Origin: Ignavibacteriota bacterium
Lineage (GTDB): Bacteria; Bacteroidota; Ignavibacteria; Tepidaquicellales; Tepidaquicellaceae
Reading direction: 5' to 3'
DNA length: 64,000 bases
Assembly: GCA_016218085.1 (NCBI GenBank)
Contig: JACREY010000017.1
Coordinates: 1-64,000, forward strand
This document shows, one piece after another, positions 17,367 to 26,338 of the stretch (the first letter of the stretch is position 1; every line of letters begins with the position of its first letter). The position numbers and the translations under genes are program-made. Under the pieces are notes generated by a model, which did no database searches, was not told where the DNA came from, and saw only the letters and a list, made by a program, of their open reading frames with translations.

Positions 17367-17969
17367 TTATTCAAGAAATAAAAAGTATATCAGACCTGCC
17401 ACCGAAACCTGCATAACTGCGAGTGAAATGCCGAAATAGACATCAAACTTTTTAGACTTATCGAGGTTATTCGTGTTTCCGCTGTTTACATACTGGCTGT
17501 AGAAATCATTTGCCTTTTCCTTGAAGTTAAAGGACAATGTGCCGGTAGTAACAGCAAGCAGGCTTGCTGCAATTATTCCCGGCAGGTTTCTTTTTTTTAC
17601 GAACTGGGTTGTTTTATTTTTGAAAACGGTTTTTTCTTCTGTTCCCGTCAAAGATTTCAGGAATATCATCTTTCCTGTTTTATGGTTGTAATCTGATAAA
17701 TCAAACTCCTCATTTGCGTAGCCGTTTTTTTTAACGGTCACTTTTCCCGACAGTTTTTCGTCGGAGAAAAATCTTACGGGGGTGAGTCCGAGAAGGGTAT
17801 CGCGGTAAAACACTTCCGCGTTAAAAGGGGTTGAGTTAATATAATAAAAGTATTTTTCCCTGATAGTATCACCGGTTTGCGCATAAGAATCCTCTGCCCT
17901 AAAAGAGCAAGTTAAAATCACAATCATCAGCAATATTTTACTGAAAGCAATATATGCTTTTATCATCAT
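17367..17969 (-). CDS. PEGA-like exported protein
   Basis: From the start chosen here it is about 201 residues: a signal peptide (MMIKAYIAFSKILLMIVILT and onward to about SYAQ), a PEGA-like beta domain (NAEVFYRDTLLGLTPVRF, then KNGYANEEFDLSD), and two C-terminal hydrophobic segments. A longer in-frame extension to 18113 is rejected because it runs in the coding region of the upstream gene and hides the signal peptide. The start overlaps the end of the PQQ-propeller lipoprotein gene by 32 bp, so the two are probably coupled. PEGA domains are associated with surface structures. The specific role is unknown. Confidence 0.7.
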   Translation of the reverse strand: MMIKAYIAFSKILLMIVILTCSFRAEDSYAQTGDTIREKYFYYINSTPFNAEVFYRDTLLGLTPVRFFSDEKLSGKVTVKKNGYANEEFDLSDYNHKTGKMIFLKSLTGTEEKTVFKNKTTQFVKKRNLPGIIAASLLAVTTGTLSFNFKEKANDFYSQYVNSGNTNNLDKSKKFDVYFGISLAVMQVSVAGLIYFLFLE

Positions 17970-19068
17970 TGGCAACCAGAATAAATTTTTTCCAGATAAC
18001 AGCGGTAGTTCTGATTCTGTCTTCGAGATTATATTTCCATAGCACTCTCCCGTTTTTTGCATCCAAGCAATAGAAGTGCATATCGAAAGAACCGATGAAG
18101 ATTTTATCGTCATTCACGACAGGTGAAGCCGAAAAAGCCCCACCGGTCTGCACCTCCCAGGATGTTTCTCCGGAGATGATATTCAGCGAATAAATTTTAC
18201 CGTTAACGCCTGCGGTAATAACATTATCAGAATAAAAAGAGCAGGACGAGAGAAACTTCGTAGAAAGATTTTTTTTCCAGACGAGGCTCCCGGCAGAATC
18301 CAGGCAGTAAAAAAATCCGTCGTCGGAACCGAAGAAATACCGGTTATTCCGGAACGAGACATCGGAATAAATACCTCCGCCGGTTTTAAAAGTCCAGGCG
18401 GAATTTTCATTGATTATATCTACAGCAGTCAGAATTCCTTTTGAATCCCCCGTTACAAGAAGACCGCCGCATAAAACCGGGGAGGTGAAAAAGGGATTTT
18501 CATTTTTGTAAATTCTCTTCTTCTCACCGGTTTCGGCATTAACGGAATAAACACCACCCTTTGTATCCGCATAATAAACCAATTCATTCTTAATGACAGG
18601 AGAAGACATTATTCTGTCAGTCGAAGTTTTCCATTTGAAGACACCCTTTTTAAAATCGTATCCGGTAATGAAATTCTCTTCCCCGTCTCCGAAAGCAAGA
18701 ACGATAATATTTTTTAAAATAAGCGGATTGGAATAGCAGGATTTGCTTTTTGTGCTTGCCTTCCCGATTCCTGAGCCGTTTTTCAGGTTCACCGCCTGCA
18801 CGCTTCCACTGAGGCATCCGGCAAAGAGCACTCCGTCGCTTACGGCAAGAGAGTTTTTCGGAAATCCGCTTTCAGCATTATAGGACCAGATTAGTTTAAA
18901 CGGAGGATTCAGTTTTATTTCCGAAGATGATATATTTGTATTGCCTTCACCTCTCCCCGAGCCGAGCCAGTCGGCTTTTTCGTCAATTCTGAGCCCTTCC
19001 CTGAGTGTTATAGTTGAGCAGGAGCTGAAAAGAAAGGAAAATATTAATAAAGAATAAATTTTATTCAC
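17938..19068 (-). CDS. PQQ-like beta-propeller lipoprotein
   Basis: A 376-residue lipoprotein with signal peptide and lipobox (LLIFSFLFSSC, Cys 17). Six to seven beta-propeller blades of the PQQ/BamB type follow, with repeated WKTSTDRIMSSPV, TSPVLCGGLLVTGDSKG, WTFKTGGGIYSDV, WEVQTGGAFSASPV and LWKYNLEDRIRTTAV. It is similar in layout to BamB, an outer-membrane assembly factor, but such propellers are common and PQQ binding is not implied. It is coupled to the PEGA gene downstream. Expected tethered in the periplasm at the outer membrane. Confidence 0.85.
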   Translation of the reverse strand: MNKIYSLLIFSFLFSSCSTITLREGLRIDEKADWLGSGRGEGNTNISSSEIKLNPPFKLIWSYNAESGFPKNSLAVSDGVLFAGCLSGSVQAVNLKNGSGIGKASTKSKSCYSNPLILKNIIVLAFGDGEENFITGYDFKKGVFKWKTSTDRIMSSPVIKNELVYYADTKGGVYSVNAETGEKKRIYKNENPFFTSPVLCGGLLVTGDSKGILTAVDIINENSAWTFKTGGGIYSDVSFRNNRYFFGSDDGFFYCLDSAGSLVWKKNLSTKFLSSCSFYSDNVITAGVNGKIYSLNIISGETSWEVQTGGAFSASPVVNDDKIFIGSFDMHFYCLDAKNGRVLWKYNLEDRIRTTAVIWKKFILVANDDKSIYCFQ

Positions 19069-19164
19069 GTCAAAGAAATTATAATTTAAAATATGATTTT
19101 CTTAAAAACAATATATATTTCAGATACAAAAATGTCCAAAAATTTATCCCTCATTTGTTATTAC

Positions 19165-19194
19165 TTGACTTATACTTTTACATTTTCTAATTTG
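19165..19194 (+). promoter_or_regulatory. Candidate promoter of the TPR gene
   Basis: TTGACT (19165-19170) and TAATTTG (19188-19194) are separated by 17 bp. This is close to the Bacteroidota pattern TTG-n-TAnnTTTG, with one base missing in the -7 box. An unusually good ribosome-binding site (AAAGGAGA at about 19210) precedes the TTG start at 19221. Confidence 0.4.
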
Positions 19195-19220
19195 ATTTTG
19201 TAATAACTAAAGGAGATAAA

Positions 19221-20636
19221 TTGAATAATTTTGACGACCTGGATTTTTTAAACGACTATGAAGATAATCTTAACGAAGATAATCCGGGTAAAAATATAGA
19301 AGACAGGATTAACAAAGATTCCGACAAATTTGAGAATATAAAGCTCGATTCGGACAACCTTGAATCAATAGTAAATTTCTACTACGACGAATTCCAGTAC
19401 GATAAAGCTTTAAAGTATATAGACATTTTACTTCAGCATTTCCCTTATTCATCCGAAGGTTACCATAAAAAAGCTCTGATACTTGACGGGCTCGGGAAGT
19501 ACGAAGAAGCTCTCGGCTGTTTTGAGAATGCACTAATTCTCAATCCAAAAGATTCCGAAATTTTCATTAACCAGGGAATTACATACGATAACAGCGGCAG
19601 GTACAGGCTTGCAATCGAATCTTACAAGAGCGCGCTCGAGCTGGAGCCGGACAATGCTGACGCATTGTTTAATCTCGGCTTATCGCTTGAGAAGATTGAA
19701 AGTTTTTCCGAAGCTGTTGAATGTTTCAGGGAAGTGATAAATCTTGACCCGAATTACAAGGATGCATATTACGAGCTGGGATACAGCTATGATTTTCTGG
19801 ATATGCTGAACGATTCCGTAGAAGCATACGACATGCACCTGAAACTCTCGCCGATGAATTACAATGCCTGGTATAACAAGGGCATAGTTCTGAACAGGCA
19901 GGGAAAATTCCTGAAAGCTGTGGACTGTTACGAAACGTGCCTTGCCATAAAGGACAATTTTTCACCTGCGTGGTACAACTGCGGCAACGCCTATGCGGCA
20001 GCAGGCAGGCTGCACAAGGCAATTGACTGCTATGAGAATTCCCTGAAGCACAAGAAGGGTGATTCTTATTCGTATCACAATATCGGGAATGCATTCGAAG
20101 AGCTGGGTGAATATGAAAATGCAATTACAAATTTCACAAAAGCAATCGAATCGGAGCCGAATAATTACGACTCATATTACGGTAGAGGAAACTGCTATTA
20201 CAACCTGCACAGGTATAATGAAGCGCTCGAAGATTTCAATTCCGCCCTTGTTCTCTGCAGGGATTATTCGGAAATCTGGTATTCGAAGGCAGACACGGAA
20301 ATCGCACTGCACAAGTTCGAAGAAGCTTTGAAAAGCTACGAAATGGTAGTAAAGCTCGAGCCGAAGGATGCGGATGCGTGGTACGATTACGGATACGCAC
20401 TGCTTAACCTGAAAAAAAATCACGAAGCCCTAAAGGCATTCGACAATGCCGCAGAAAACAACAGCAGCTGGGTAGAGCCGTATTATGAAAAAGCAAAAAT
20501 CTATTTCCTGCTTGGTGAGCTTGAAAGCGGAGTTGAAATGCTGAATAAAGCTTTTGATTTGAATCCTTCGGAGAGGTTTGAATTCGATTTTAATAAAGAC
20601 TGGAAAAAGATACTTGAGTTTTTAATGAAGAGGTAG
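19221..20636 (+). CDS. Tetratricopeptide repeat protein
   Basis: A 471-residue soluble protein. The first 30 or so residues are very acidic (FDDLDFLNDYEDNLNEDN). The rest is about eleven or twelve TPR units, recognisable by recurring GNAF/GxxY, A at helix B, and ALxLxP endings, such as YYNLHRYNEALEDFNSALVL and YALLNLKKNHEALKAFDNAA. TPR arrays are protein-binding scaffolds and the partner is not evident. The start is TTG at 19221, supported by AAAGGAG seven bases upstream. It is followed by a terminator. It is widely conserved in Ignavibacteria-type genomes as I recall, but of unknown function. Confidence 0.85.
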   Translation: MNNFDDLDFLNDYEDNLNEDNPGKNIEDRINKDSDKFENIKLDSDNLESIVNFYYDEFQYDKALKYIDILLQHFPYSSEGYHKKALILDGLGKYEEALGCFENALILNPKDSEIFINQGITYDNSGRYRLAIESYKSALELEPDNADALFNLGLSLEKIESFSEAVECFREVINLDPNYKDAYYELGYSYDFLDMLNDSVEAYDMHLKLSPMNYNAWYNKGIVLNRQGKFLKAVDCYETCLAIKDNFSPAWYNCGNAYAAAGRLHKAIDCYENSLKHKKGDSYSYHNIGNAFEELGEYENAITNFTKAIESEPNNYDSYYGRGNCYYNLHRYNEALEDFNSALVLCRDYSEIWYSKADTEIALHKFEEALKSYEMVVKLEPKDADAWYDYGYALLNLKKNHEALKAFDNAAENNSSWVEPYYEKAKIYFLLGELESGVEMLNKAFDLNPSERFEFDFNKDWKKILEFLMKR

Positions 20637-20662
20637 AGTATTATAAAGCAGTAAAATATTAT

Positions 20663-20690
20663 AGGCAGGTAAATATTATCTGCCTTTTTT
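20663..20690 (+). terminator. Rho-independent terminator
   Basis: AGGCAG (20663-20668) pairs with CTGCCT (20680-20685) around an A+T-rich loop, followed by TTTTTTATTTT. It follows the TPR gene. Confidence 0.7.
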
Positions 20691-20717
20691 ATTTTCCGTA
20701 AATTAGAATTACAGAAA

Positions 20718-21386
20718 TTACACTTTAACCCTCACGTCGAAGGCTTTATGGTCTTTAATCTGGAGGATTCTTTTGTCGCTGAATCTTTTTACGATTTCGA
20801 AGTTATGAGTGGCTACGAGAACGGTTGTGCCCTGAACATTTATATCAATCAGAAGCTTGATAATTTCATTTGAAATGAATGGGTCGAGATTGCCCGTCGG
20901 CTCATCTGCAATCAGAAGTACCGGGTCATTTACAATTGCCCTTGCAATTGCAACTCTCTGCTGTTCCCCTCCCGATAAATCGTAAGGCATTTCTTTCAGG
21001 TAATTAATAAGTCCGAGCTTGGAGGCAATATCATAAACTTTTTTCTTGATTGATTCATTCTTGTTGAGAGTGATATACAGCGGCACTGCGATATTTTCGA
21101 ATACGTTCCTGTCGTTGAGAAGTTTGAAATCCTGAAATACTATGCCGATTTTCCTGCGGAGCTCGGGAATTTCCTTTTTATCAATTGTCGTGGAATCATA
21201 AATACTGAATTTGACATAGCCGGATTTAGGAAGAAGGTCGAAATACAGGAGTTTTAGGAAAGTTGACTTGCCTATCCCGCTTTCACCGACAAGGAAGCAG
21301 AAATCCTCCTTCATTATTTCAAGATTAAGGTTATCGAAGATTACCTTATTATCGTATGAAAATTTTACATTTTTAAATTCAATCAT
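20718..21386 (-). CDS. ftsE: FtsE-like ABC transporter ATPase
   Basis: A 222-residue ABC ATPase with Walker A GESGIGKST, Q-loop QDFKLL, signature LSGGEQQRV, Walker B LLIADEPTGNLD and switch His ATHNFEIV. Size and sequence fit FtsE/LolD-type ATPases, and FtsE is the best guess: FtsEX couples divisome signals to peptidoglycan hydrolases. No ftsX lies next to it, which is unusual, so the partner permease must be elsewhere or the gene belongs to a related system. It is the last gene of the leftward cluster lytR_C-rsfS-pdxA-ftsE, starting 9 bp after the pdxA stop. Confidence 0.8.
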   Translation of the reverse strand: MIEFKNVKFSYDNKVIFDNLNLEIMKEDFCFLVGESGIGKSTFLKLLYFDLLPKSGYVKFSIYDSTTIDKKEIPELRRKIGIVFQDFKLLNDRNVFENIAVPLYITLNKNESIKKKVYDIASKLGLINYLKEMPYDLSGGEQQRVAIARAIVNDPVLLIADEPTGNLDPFISNEIIKLLIDINVQGTTVLVATHNFEIVKRFSDKRILQIKDHKAFDVRVKV

Positions 21387-21395
21387 GATAGAATT

Positions 21396-22346
21396 TTAAT
21401 TTTTTTCGGCAAGAAAGCCCGCCAGTTTTACTGCTTCAACCGAACTTGTTACATCGGCATTTCCTCTTCCTGCAATATCGAATGCTGTTCCGTGTGCCGG
21501 AGATGTCCTGATGATTTTCAGTCCACCTGTATAGTTCACACCTTTATCTCCCGATAATATTTTAAAGGGAATCATTGCCTGGTCGTGATACATTGCAATT
21601 ACAACATCGAACTTTTTGTTCATTTCACTGCCGAAAAATCCGTCTGAAGAAAATGGTCCGTTAATATTAAATCCCATGCCTGAAAGTAATTTCACCGCAG
21701 GGAAAATTATTTTTTTCTCTTCGCCGCCTATAATACCTCCGTCCCCGCTGTGGGGATTAAGAGACAGAATTGCAATTTTCGGCTTTCTGATTTTAAAAGT
21801 CTTTACAAGGTTATTGTTAACAGAAATTACCAAATCCATTATTGTGCTTTTGGATATTGATACAGGCACTTTTTTAAGCGGGATATGAATTGTCAGGGGA
21901 ACAATTTTCAGATTTTTGGAATACATCATCATAAAAGTATTTTTCGATGAAGTAAGGTGAGCGAGCATTTCAGTATGTCCGCGGTAATTATATCCTGCCA
22001 GATTAAGCGATTTCTTATTCAGCGGCAGTGTAACCAGTGCATCGAAATAATTTTTCATGCACAAATCCACACCGAGTTTTACGGCATCACCTGCTATTCT
22101 TCCCGCTGTTTCATTTGTTTCAGAGGGCTTCGGTTCAAAATTGCCGTGATAAGTGAGATTGAGGATTTGAGTATCGGGGATTGCCTTTATTTTAAGGCGT
22201 TTCGAATAAAAACCGAATATTTTTTCAGGTCCGATTATTTTCATTTCAAACTTTTCCGTTAATTCCTTAACGCGGAAAAGTTTTAGTCCGAGTTCGGGTC
22301 CGATTCCGTTTGCATCGCCGCAGGTTATTAATATCCTTTTTTTCAA
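21396..22346 (-). CDS. pdxA: 4-hydroxythreonine-4-phosphate dehydrogenase (PdxA)
   Basis: NAD-dependent enzyme of the DXP-dependent pyridoxal phosphate pathway. The 316-residue length is standard. Conserved segments are ITCGDANGIGPEL, the metal-binding histidines in GHTEMLAHL, AMYHDQAMIPFK and SPAHGTAFDIAG, and ILSLNPHSGDGG. It starts 19 bp after rsfS and lies 9 bp ahead of ftsE, so it is in one operon with them. The partner pdxJ is not in the window. Confidence 0.95.
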   Translation of the reverse strand: MKKRILITCGDANGIGPELGLKLFRVKELTEKFEMKIIGPEKIFGFYSKRLKIKAIPDTQILNLTYHGNFEPKPSETNETAGRIAGDAVKLGVDLCMKNYFDALVTLPLNKKSLNLAGYNYRGHTEMLAHLTSSKNTFMMMYSKNLKIVPLTIHIPLKKVPVSISKSTIMDLVISVNNNLVKTFKIRKPKIAILSLNPHSGDGGIIGGEEKKIIFPAVKLLSGMGFNINGPFSSDGFFGSEMNKKFDVVIAMYHDQAMIPFKILSGDKGVNYTGGLKIIRTSPAHGTAFDIAGRGNADVTSSVEAVKLAGFLAEKN

Positions 22347-22365
22347 AATTGGGAAATAAAATATA

Positions 22366-22710
22366 TTAATCGCTTATAATTTTTATACTGGCATCCCCCC
22401 AGAGTCCTTCGAGGTTATAAAACCTTCTTGATTCATTAAGAAATATATGCACAACAACATCAACAAAATCCAGAAGTACCCAGCTCAGGTTTCCGTATCC
22501 TTCGTTATGCCAAGGCTTCTGTCCGAGTTTTTTTGATTCTTCCACAATAAAATCAGCAATCGCCTTATTCTGTACATCCGAAGGTGAAGAGCAAATCACG
22601 AAAAAGTCCGTAACCGTAGTAAGTTTTCTCAAATCCATAATCTTAATATCCTCGCCTTTTTTCTGAAGCATCAGGTCTGCAATTTTAGCTGCTAATTTTT
22701 TTGATTCCAT
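22366..22710 (-). CDS. rsfS: Ribosome silencing factor RsfS
   Basis: A 114-residue RsfS/Iojap protein that binds ribosomal protein uL14 and blocks subunit joining under starvation. Recognised by KKGEDIKIMDLRKLTTVTDFFVICS (written here as two parts: KKGEDIKIMDL and TTVTDFFVICS), PWHNEGYGNLSWVLLDF and VVVHIFLNESRRFYNLEGLW. It lies 16 bp after the LytR_C gene and 19 bp before pdxA, in the same direction. Confidence 0.95.
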   Translation of the reverse strand: MESKKLAAKIADLMLQKKGEDIKIMDLRKLTTVTDFFVICSSPSDVQNKAIADFIVEESKKLGQKPWHNEGYGNLSWVLLDFVDVVVHIFLNESRRFYNLEGLWGDASIKIISD

Positions 22711-22726
22711 TTTATAATATTATTTT

Positions 22727-23215
22727 TTATTTGCCTTTTTCCGTATAAGGTTTAAGTTCGGTATAGTCTTTTCCGATAACGATAGTGGCATCGAGGTACA
22801 GGTCTCTGTTAATCTGCTGAATAATATTCCTGCCGCTCACCCCCAGCACTTCGGCAATTCTCTGTGCTTTCCGCGTATCGCCAGTTCTGTCTATGATGAT
22901 AGTTCTTTCGACATCACTGCTTTTATAATTATCGAGGTTCACAACATCGTATCCTTTTTTCTTCAGGTAGTCCCTGAAAATCGCTCCAATTCTGTTTTCG
23001 CCCGTGCCGTTCTGAACATCGACCTGGATTGAAAGATTCGGCTGGTGCGTGACTGTAGTTTTGGAGCTGTCCATTGCATTTTTATCGGATTTTCCTTTAT
23101 TCAGGAAAGTATTTGTAACAAGCGAAAAGACGAGGTAAATACAGACTGCTCCCAGCACAATGATGGTGATATTGAGAATATAGTTAAGTATTGATTTTCC
23201 TGTTTCCTGCTTCAT
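22727..23215 (-). CDS. LytR C-terminal-domain membrane protein
   Basis: A 162-residue protein with a single N-terminal transmembrane helix (about residues 9-33) and a periplasmic LytR_C domain (about residues 58-155), recognised by VDVQNGTGENRIG, YLKKKGYDVVN and DATIVIGKDY. The LytR_C domain occurs in wall-polymer ligases but here it stands alone, as is usual next to rsfS in this group. The role is not established; a cell-envelope function is inferred. It is the first gene of the cluster running to ftsE. Confidence 0.85.
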   Translation of the reverse strand: MKQETGKSILNYILNITIIVLGAVCIYLVFSLVTNTFLNKGKSDKNAMDSSKTTVTHQPNLSIQVDVQNGTGENRIGAIFRDYLKKKGYDVVNLDNYKSSDVERTIIIDRTGDTRKAQRIAEVLGVSGRNIIQQINRDLYLDATIVIGKDYTELKPYTEKGK

Positions 23216-23230
23216 AAATCTGCATTAAAA

Positions 23231-23260
23231 ATAAAAAACCGAAAGAAAATTCTTTCGGTT
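23231..23260 (-). terminator. Rho-independent terminator (leftward)
   Basis: AACCGAAAGA pairs with TCTTTCGGTT (about 23237-23260). Read leftward it is followed by TTTTATTTTT. It would end transcription of the secreted-protein gene at 23327-23806, before the lytR_C operon begins. Confidence 0.75.
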
Positions 23261-23326
23261 TTATTCGATATTTAAAATTTTTGTTTTTAAAAATGATGAC
23301 ATCATTCTGTCAATATTTCGTCTTCT

Positions 23327-23806
23327 TTACCTTAAAATCTCGTCGTTGTTTAACAGCGGGTTATACATGCCGTTATAGTATGAACCGTCGTTCAGGTTTC
23401 TGTATTCGAATTTAATGAACGAATTTTCAGAAAGCTTATAGTCCATCGATACTCTCGACAGGAAAATGCCCGACATATCGTTCTGCATATTTTTGGCAAA
23501 CTGGCTTCCGAAAATCGAGCTTGAATAAGGAGAATACTGAAGTTTCACATCTGCACTGACGGACAATTTATCCGAAAATTTATAATTCATTGAATTCACT
23601 AAAGAAGTAAGCGTGTTGCTTCCGTATTTTGAGCTCAGCATAGAAACCTGGAAGCTTTGCTTCATAGAAAAATTTTTCGGATTGAAGATGCCCAAAATCA
23701 GGTTATTTGTACTTTTATTAAGCTTATTATCGTTTTTCTTATACTGGGAAAAAGCCGAAGAAAACGACAGAATGCAAAGTATAATTATTAATGTATTTTT
23801 AATCAT
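23327..23806 (-). CDS. Exported protein of unknown function, barrel-like strands
   Basis: A 159-residue protein with signal peptide (residues 1-20, IIILCILSFSSAFSQ). The mature part alternates short hydrophobic/polar strands (FQVSMLSSKYG, LSVSADVKLQYSP, FLSRVSMDYKL, FIKFEYRNL), like the strands of a small outer-membrane barrel. I do not recognise the family. It is a single-gene unit with its own terminator. A perfect -7 box on the opposite strand (CAAAAATA at 23821-23828, read as TATTTTTG) with TTG 19 bp further up may be its promoter. Confidence 0.6.
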   Translation of the reverse strand: MIKNTLIIILCILSFSSAFSQYKKNDNKLNKSTNNLILGIFNPKNFSMKQSFQVSMLSSKYGSNTLTSLVNSMNYKFSDKLSVSADVKLQYSPYSSSIFGSQFAKNMQNDMSGIFLSRVSMDYKLSENSFIKFEYRNLNDGSYYNGMYNPLLNNDEILR

Positions 23807-23820
23807 AATGTTATTTAACG

Positions 23821-23853
23821 CAAAAATATATGTATTTTTTTATTAAAATACAA
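23821..23853 (-). promoter_or_regulatory. Candidate promoter, leftward
   Basis: On the minus strand TTGTAT (23848-23853), a 19-bp spacer and TATTTTTG (23821-23828) match the Bacteroidota consensus TTG-n17-19-TAnnTTTG. It is close to the start codon at 23806, implying a very short leader, so confidence is limited. Confidence 0.35.
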
Positions 23854-24005
23854 TGTCAGACTCATTTTAGGGCATTAAATTTTTATTATATAAATACCGT
23901 TTTTTGAGTTGCAAATTAAATTTTAATTTCATTATCTTATACAAATTATTCGAAAAAATAATTTTAAATAAACCACTTATTAAAACTCTTAAAAGGGAGA
24001 AAAAA

Positions 24006-26318
24006 ATGATGAAAAGATTCTTTTCAGTTTTCTCGTTAGTACTTCTTGCAGTAATGTTCTTTTCTGCAAGCCCAAGCTATTCACAGTTTGACGTTCCATC
24101 ATTCGGACCGGCTCCTGTAACAGATTACAAGATGTCGCCGACTGTTAGCAGTGACAATTTACTCAATGCTAACAACCGCGGATTTGTTTACATTTCCGGA
24201 ACTTCGAGCCATCAGCTCAACAAGCAGTTCATGGGCAACGTATCGGTAACACCGGTAGGTTCACCGTTTACGGGTGCGGGCTGGATTGGAGCTATCGCAA
24301 GAAATACAACTACAGGTGTATTGTATGTATGCAACCAGGCATCACCATTCAACATCTGGAGCATAGATACAACAACAGGTGTTCTCACACAGGTAGTAGC
24401 ATCCTGTACCGGTCTTCCACAGACAAACTTCACAGGATTCGTGTATGACCATACAACAGGCAACTATTATGGTCTTTCATCCAGCTTGACCGTTTCACAG
24501 ATTTTCACAGTTAATATGTCAACAGGTGTTTGTACACCTATCGGATCCGCATCAGCAGTTTGCGCAGGCGGTATTACACTTGTTTGCGCACCGAACGGAT
24601 CACTCTTCGTGGTTGATATAGTAGCTGACAATTTATACAGAGTTGACAAAACATCAGGTACTTTTACAATGGTTGGTCCTTTAGGATTCGCAGCAAACTA
24701 TGGTCAGGACGGAGCTTTTGACCTTAGCGACGGTATGCTTTATCTTGCATCAGCGGGTCCGGGAAACATTTTAAGAACTTGCGATACAACAACAGGTAGT
24801 GCAACAAACGTAATCGGAACATATGCAGGTCAGCCTTCATGTCTTGCTATTATAGCAAATGCAGGTCCTTCTATCACGCATACCCCGCTTCCGAATACAC
24901 AGAACCTTGCAGGTCCTTATGTAGTCAATGCAGTAGTAACACCCACGGGTTCACCGATTTCTTCATCAAAGGTTTATTGGTCAAGAAACAACCCGACAGT
25001 AACAGACTCAGTAACAATGACAAATTCAGGCGGTAACAACTGGACAGGCAATATCCCCGGCAACGGAACCGCAGCAATCTACAGATACTATATTAAAGCA
25101 ATAGACGGTCTTGGCAGAGTAGCAACCCATCCGGGAGGCGCTCCGGCAAGTCTTAACCAGTTCCAGGCACTTGCAACAGACACAGCAAAACCCGTAATAG
25201 TCCACACACCTATCGGCGCAACACCACAGTCGTTATGGCCGATAAACTGCGGAGCATCAGTAACAGATAACATTGGTGTTGACTCCGTATGGGTAAGGTG
25301 GTACAAGAACACACCGACAACAGTAAAACAGTTCAAACTTTTACCGACATCGGGTACAAACTATGCAGCACTGTTCAATTCAGTAAACGGTGATGTAGCG
25401 GCCGGCGACGTAATTTATTACAGAATCATTGCTCAGGACGCATCAGCACAGCACCTTAAAGATTCAACTGCACTTTACAACTTCAACATTATTGCACTTG
25501 TAAATGCTTGCATCGGAACAGGTACAGTATCATCCAACTATCCGTTTACAACATACTGGATGGACGGAAGAACCCAGATGCTCTTCACCGCGGCGGAAAT
25601 ATTAGCTGCAGGCGGAACAGCAGGAAAAGTAATTTCACAGATCGGATTCAATGTTATAACAGCAGATCCTGCTCCAATGAACGGATTCAGCGTTAAATTC
25701 CAGCATACATCAGCCACTTCATTAACAGGATGGGTAACAACCGGTTGGACGACAGCCTACACAGGTTCATATACAGTTCCCGGAACCGGCTGGAGGTACA
25801 TTGCATTACAGACACCATATTTCCAGTGGAACGGAACAAGCAACCTCTTAGTTGAAGTATGCTATGATAACTCTGCTTATACACAGTATTCACCGGTCAA
25901 TTCAAGTCCGATGGCAGGTATGACCTGGGGATATTACACTGATAACCAGACCGGTTGTACAATGACAAGCGGTGCCGCGCAGGCAAACAGACCGAACACC
26001 TGCTTCACAATGATTCCTCCTTCAGGAACAGGAACAATCGGTGCAAACACTCCGACACAGTACTCATTGAACCAGAACTATCCGAACCCCTTCAACCCGG
26101 TAACCAGAATTAATTTCGCAATTCCGAAACAGGGACTCGTAACTCTGAAAGTATATGATGTACTTGGAAGAGAAGTAAAAACTCTCGTAAACGAAGTAAA
26201 AACCCCGGGCAATTATTCAGTTGACTTCAACGGAACAGAATTGTCAAGCGGCGTGTACTTCTATAAATTAGAATCAAATCAGTTCTCGGATATCAAGAGA
26301 ATGATTCTCATTAAATAA
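24006..26318 (+). CDS. T9SS-sorted propeller/Ig surface protein, paralog A
   Basis: A secreted protein of about 770 residues from the chosen start. It has a signal peptide (MMKRFFSVFSLVLLAVMFFS), an N-terminal beta-propeller-like part (repeated TTGVLYVCN, TTGVLTQV, STGVCTPIG, TSGTFTMVG), two Ig/FN3-like domains (ITHTPLPNTQN and VIVHTPIGATP starts), then a beta domain beginning GTGTVSSNYPFTTYWMDGRT. The C-terminus is a type A T9SS sorting domain (LNQNYPNPFNPVT, SSGVYFYKLE). The ATG at 24006 is preceded by AGGGAGA; an upstream TTG at 23904 is rejected since it would bury the signal peptide. Codons are C-rich, as in a well-expressed gene. Its neighbour at 26466 is a close tandem paralog. Confidence 0.88.
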   Translation: MMKRFFSVFSLVLLAVMFFSASPSYSQFDVPSFGPAPVTDYKMSPTVSSDNLLNANNRGFVYISGTSSHQLNKQFMGNVSVTPVGSPFTGAGWIGAIARNTTTGVLYVCNQASPFNIWSIDTTTGVLTQVVASCTGLPQTNFTGFVYDHTTGNYYGLSSSLTVSQIFTVNMSTGVCTPIGSASAVCAGGITLVCAPNGSLFVVDIVADNLYRVDKTSGTFTMVGPLGFAANYGQDGAFDLSDGMLYLASAGPGNILRTCDTTTGSATNVIGTYAGQPSCLAIIANAGPSITHTPLPNTQNLAGPYVVNAVVTPTGSPISSSKVYWSRNNPTVTDSVTMTNSGGNNWTGNIPGNGTAAIYRYYIKAIDGLGRVATHPGGAPASLNQFQALATDTAKPVIVHTPIGATPQSLWPINCGASVTDNIGVDSVWVRWYKNTPTTVKQFKLLPTSGTNYAALFNSVNGDVAAGDVIYYRIIAQDASAQHLKDSTALYNFNIIALVNACIGTGTVSSNYPFTTYWMDGRTQMLFTAAEILAAGGTAGKVISQIGFNVITADPAPMNGFSVKFQHTSATSLTGWVTTGWTTAYTGSYTVPGTGWRYIALQTPYFQWNGTSNLLVEVCYDNSAYTQYSPVNSSPMAGMTWGYYTDNQTGCTMTSGAAQANRPNTCFTMIPPSGTGTIGANTPTQYSLNQNYPNPFNPVTRINFAIPKQGLVTLKVYDVLGREVKTLVNEVKTPGNYSVDFNGTELSSGVYFYKLESNQFSDIKRMILIK

Positions 26319-26338
26319 TTTAAGTTTTTTCTTGATTT

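Noticed and set aside
17970-18113. N-terminal extension of the PEGA protein
   Set aside because: It lies in the coding sequence of the propeller lipoprotein and would hide the signal peptide at 17969.
23904-24005. Longer T9SS paralog A from a TTG at 23904
   Set aside because: It would bury the signal peptide; a good ribosome-binding site precedes the ATG at 24006.
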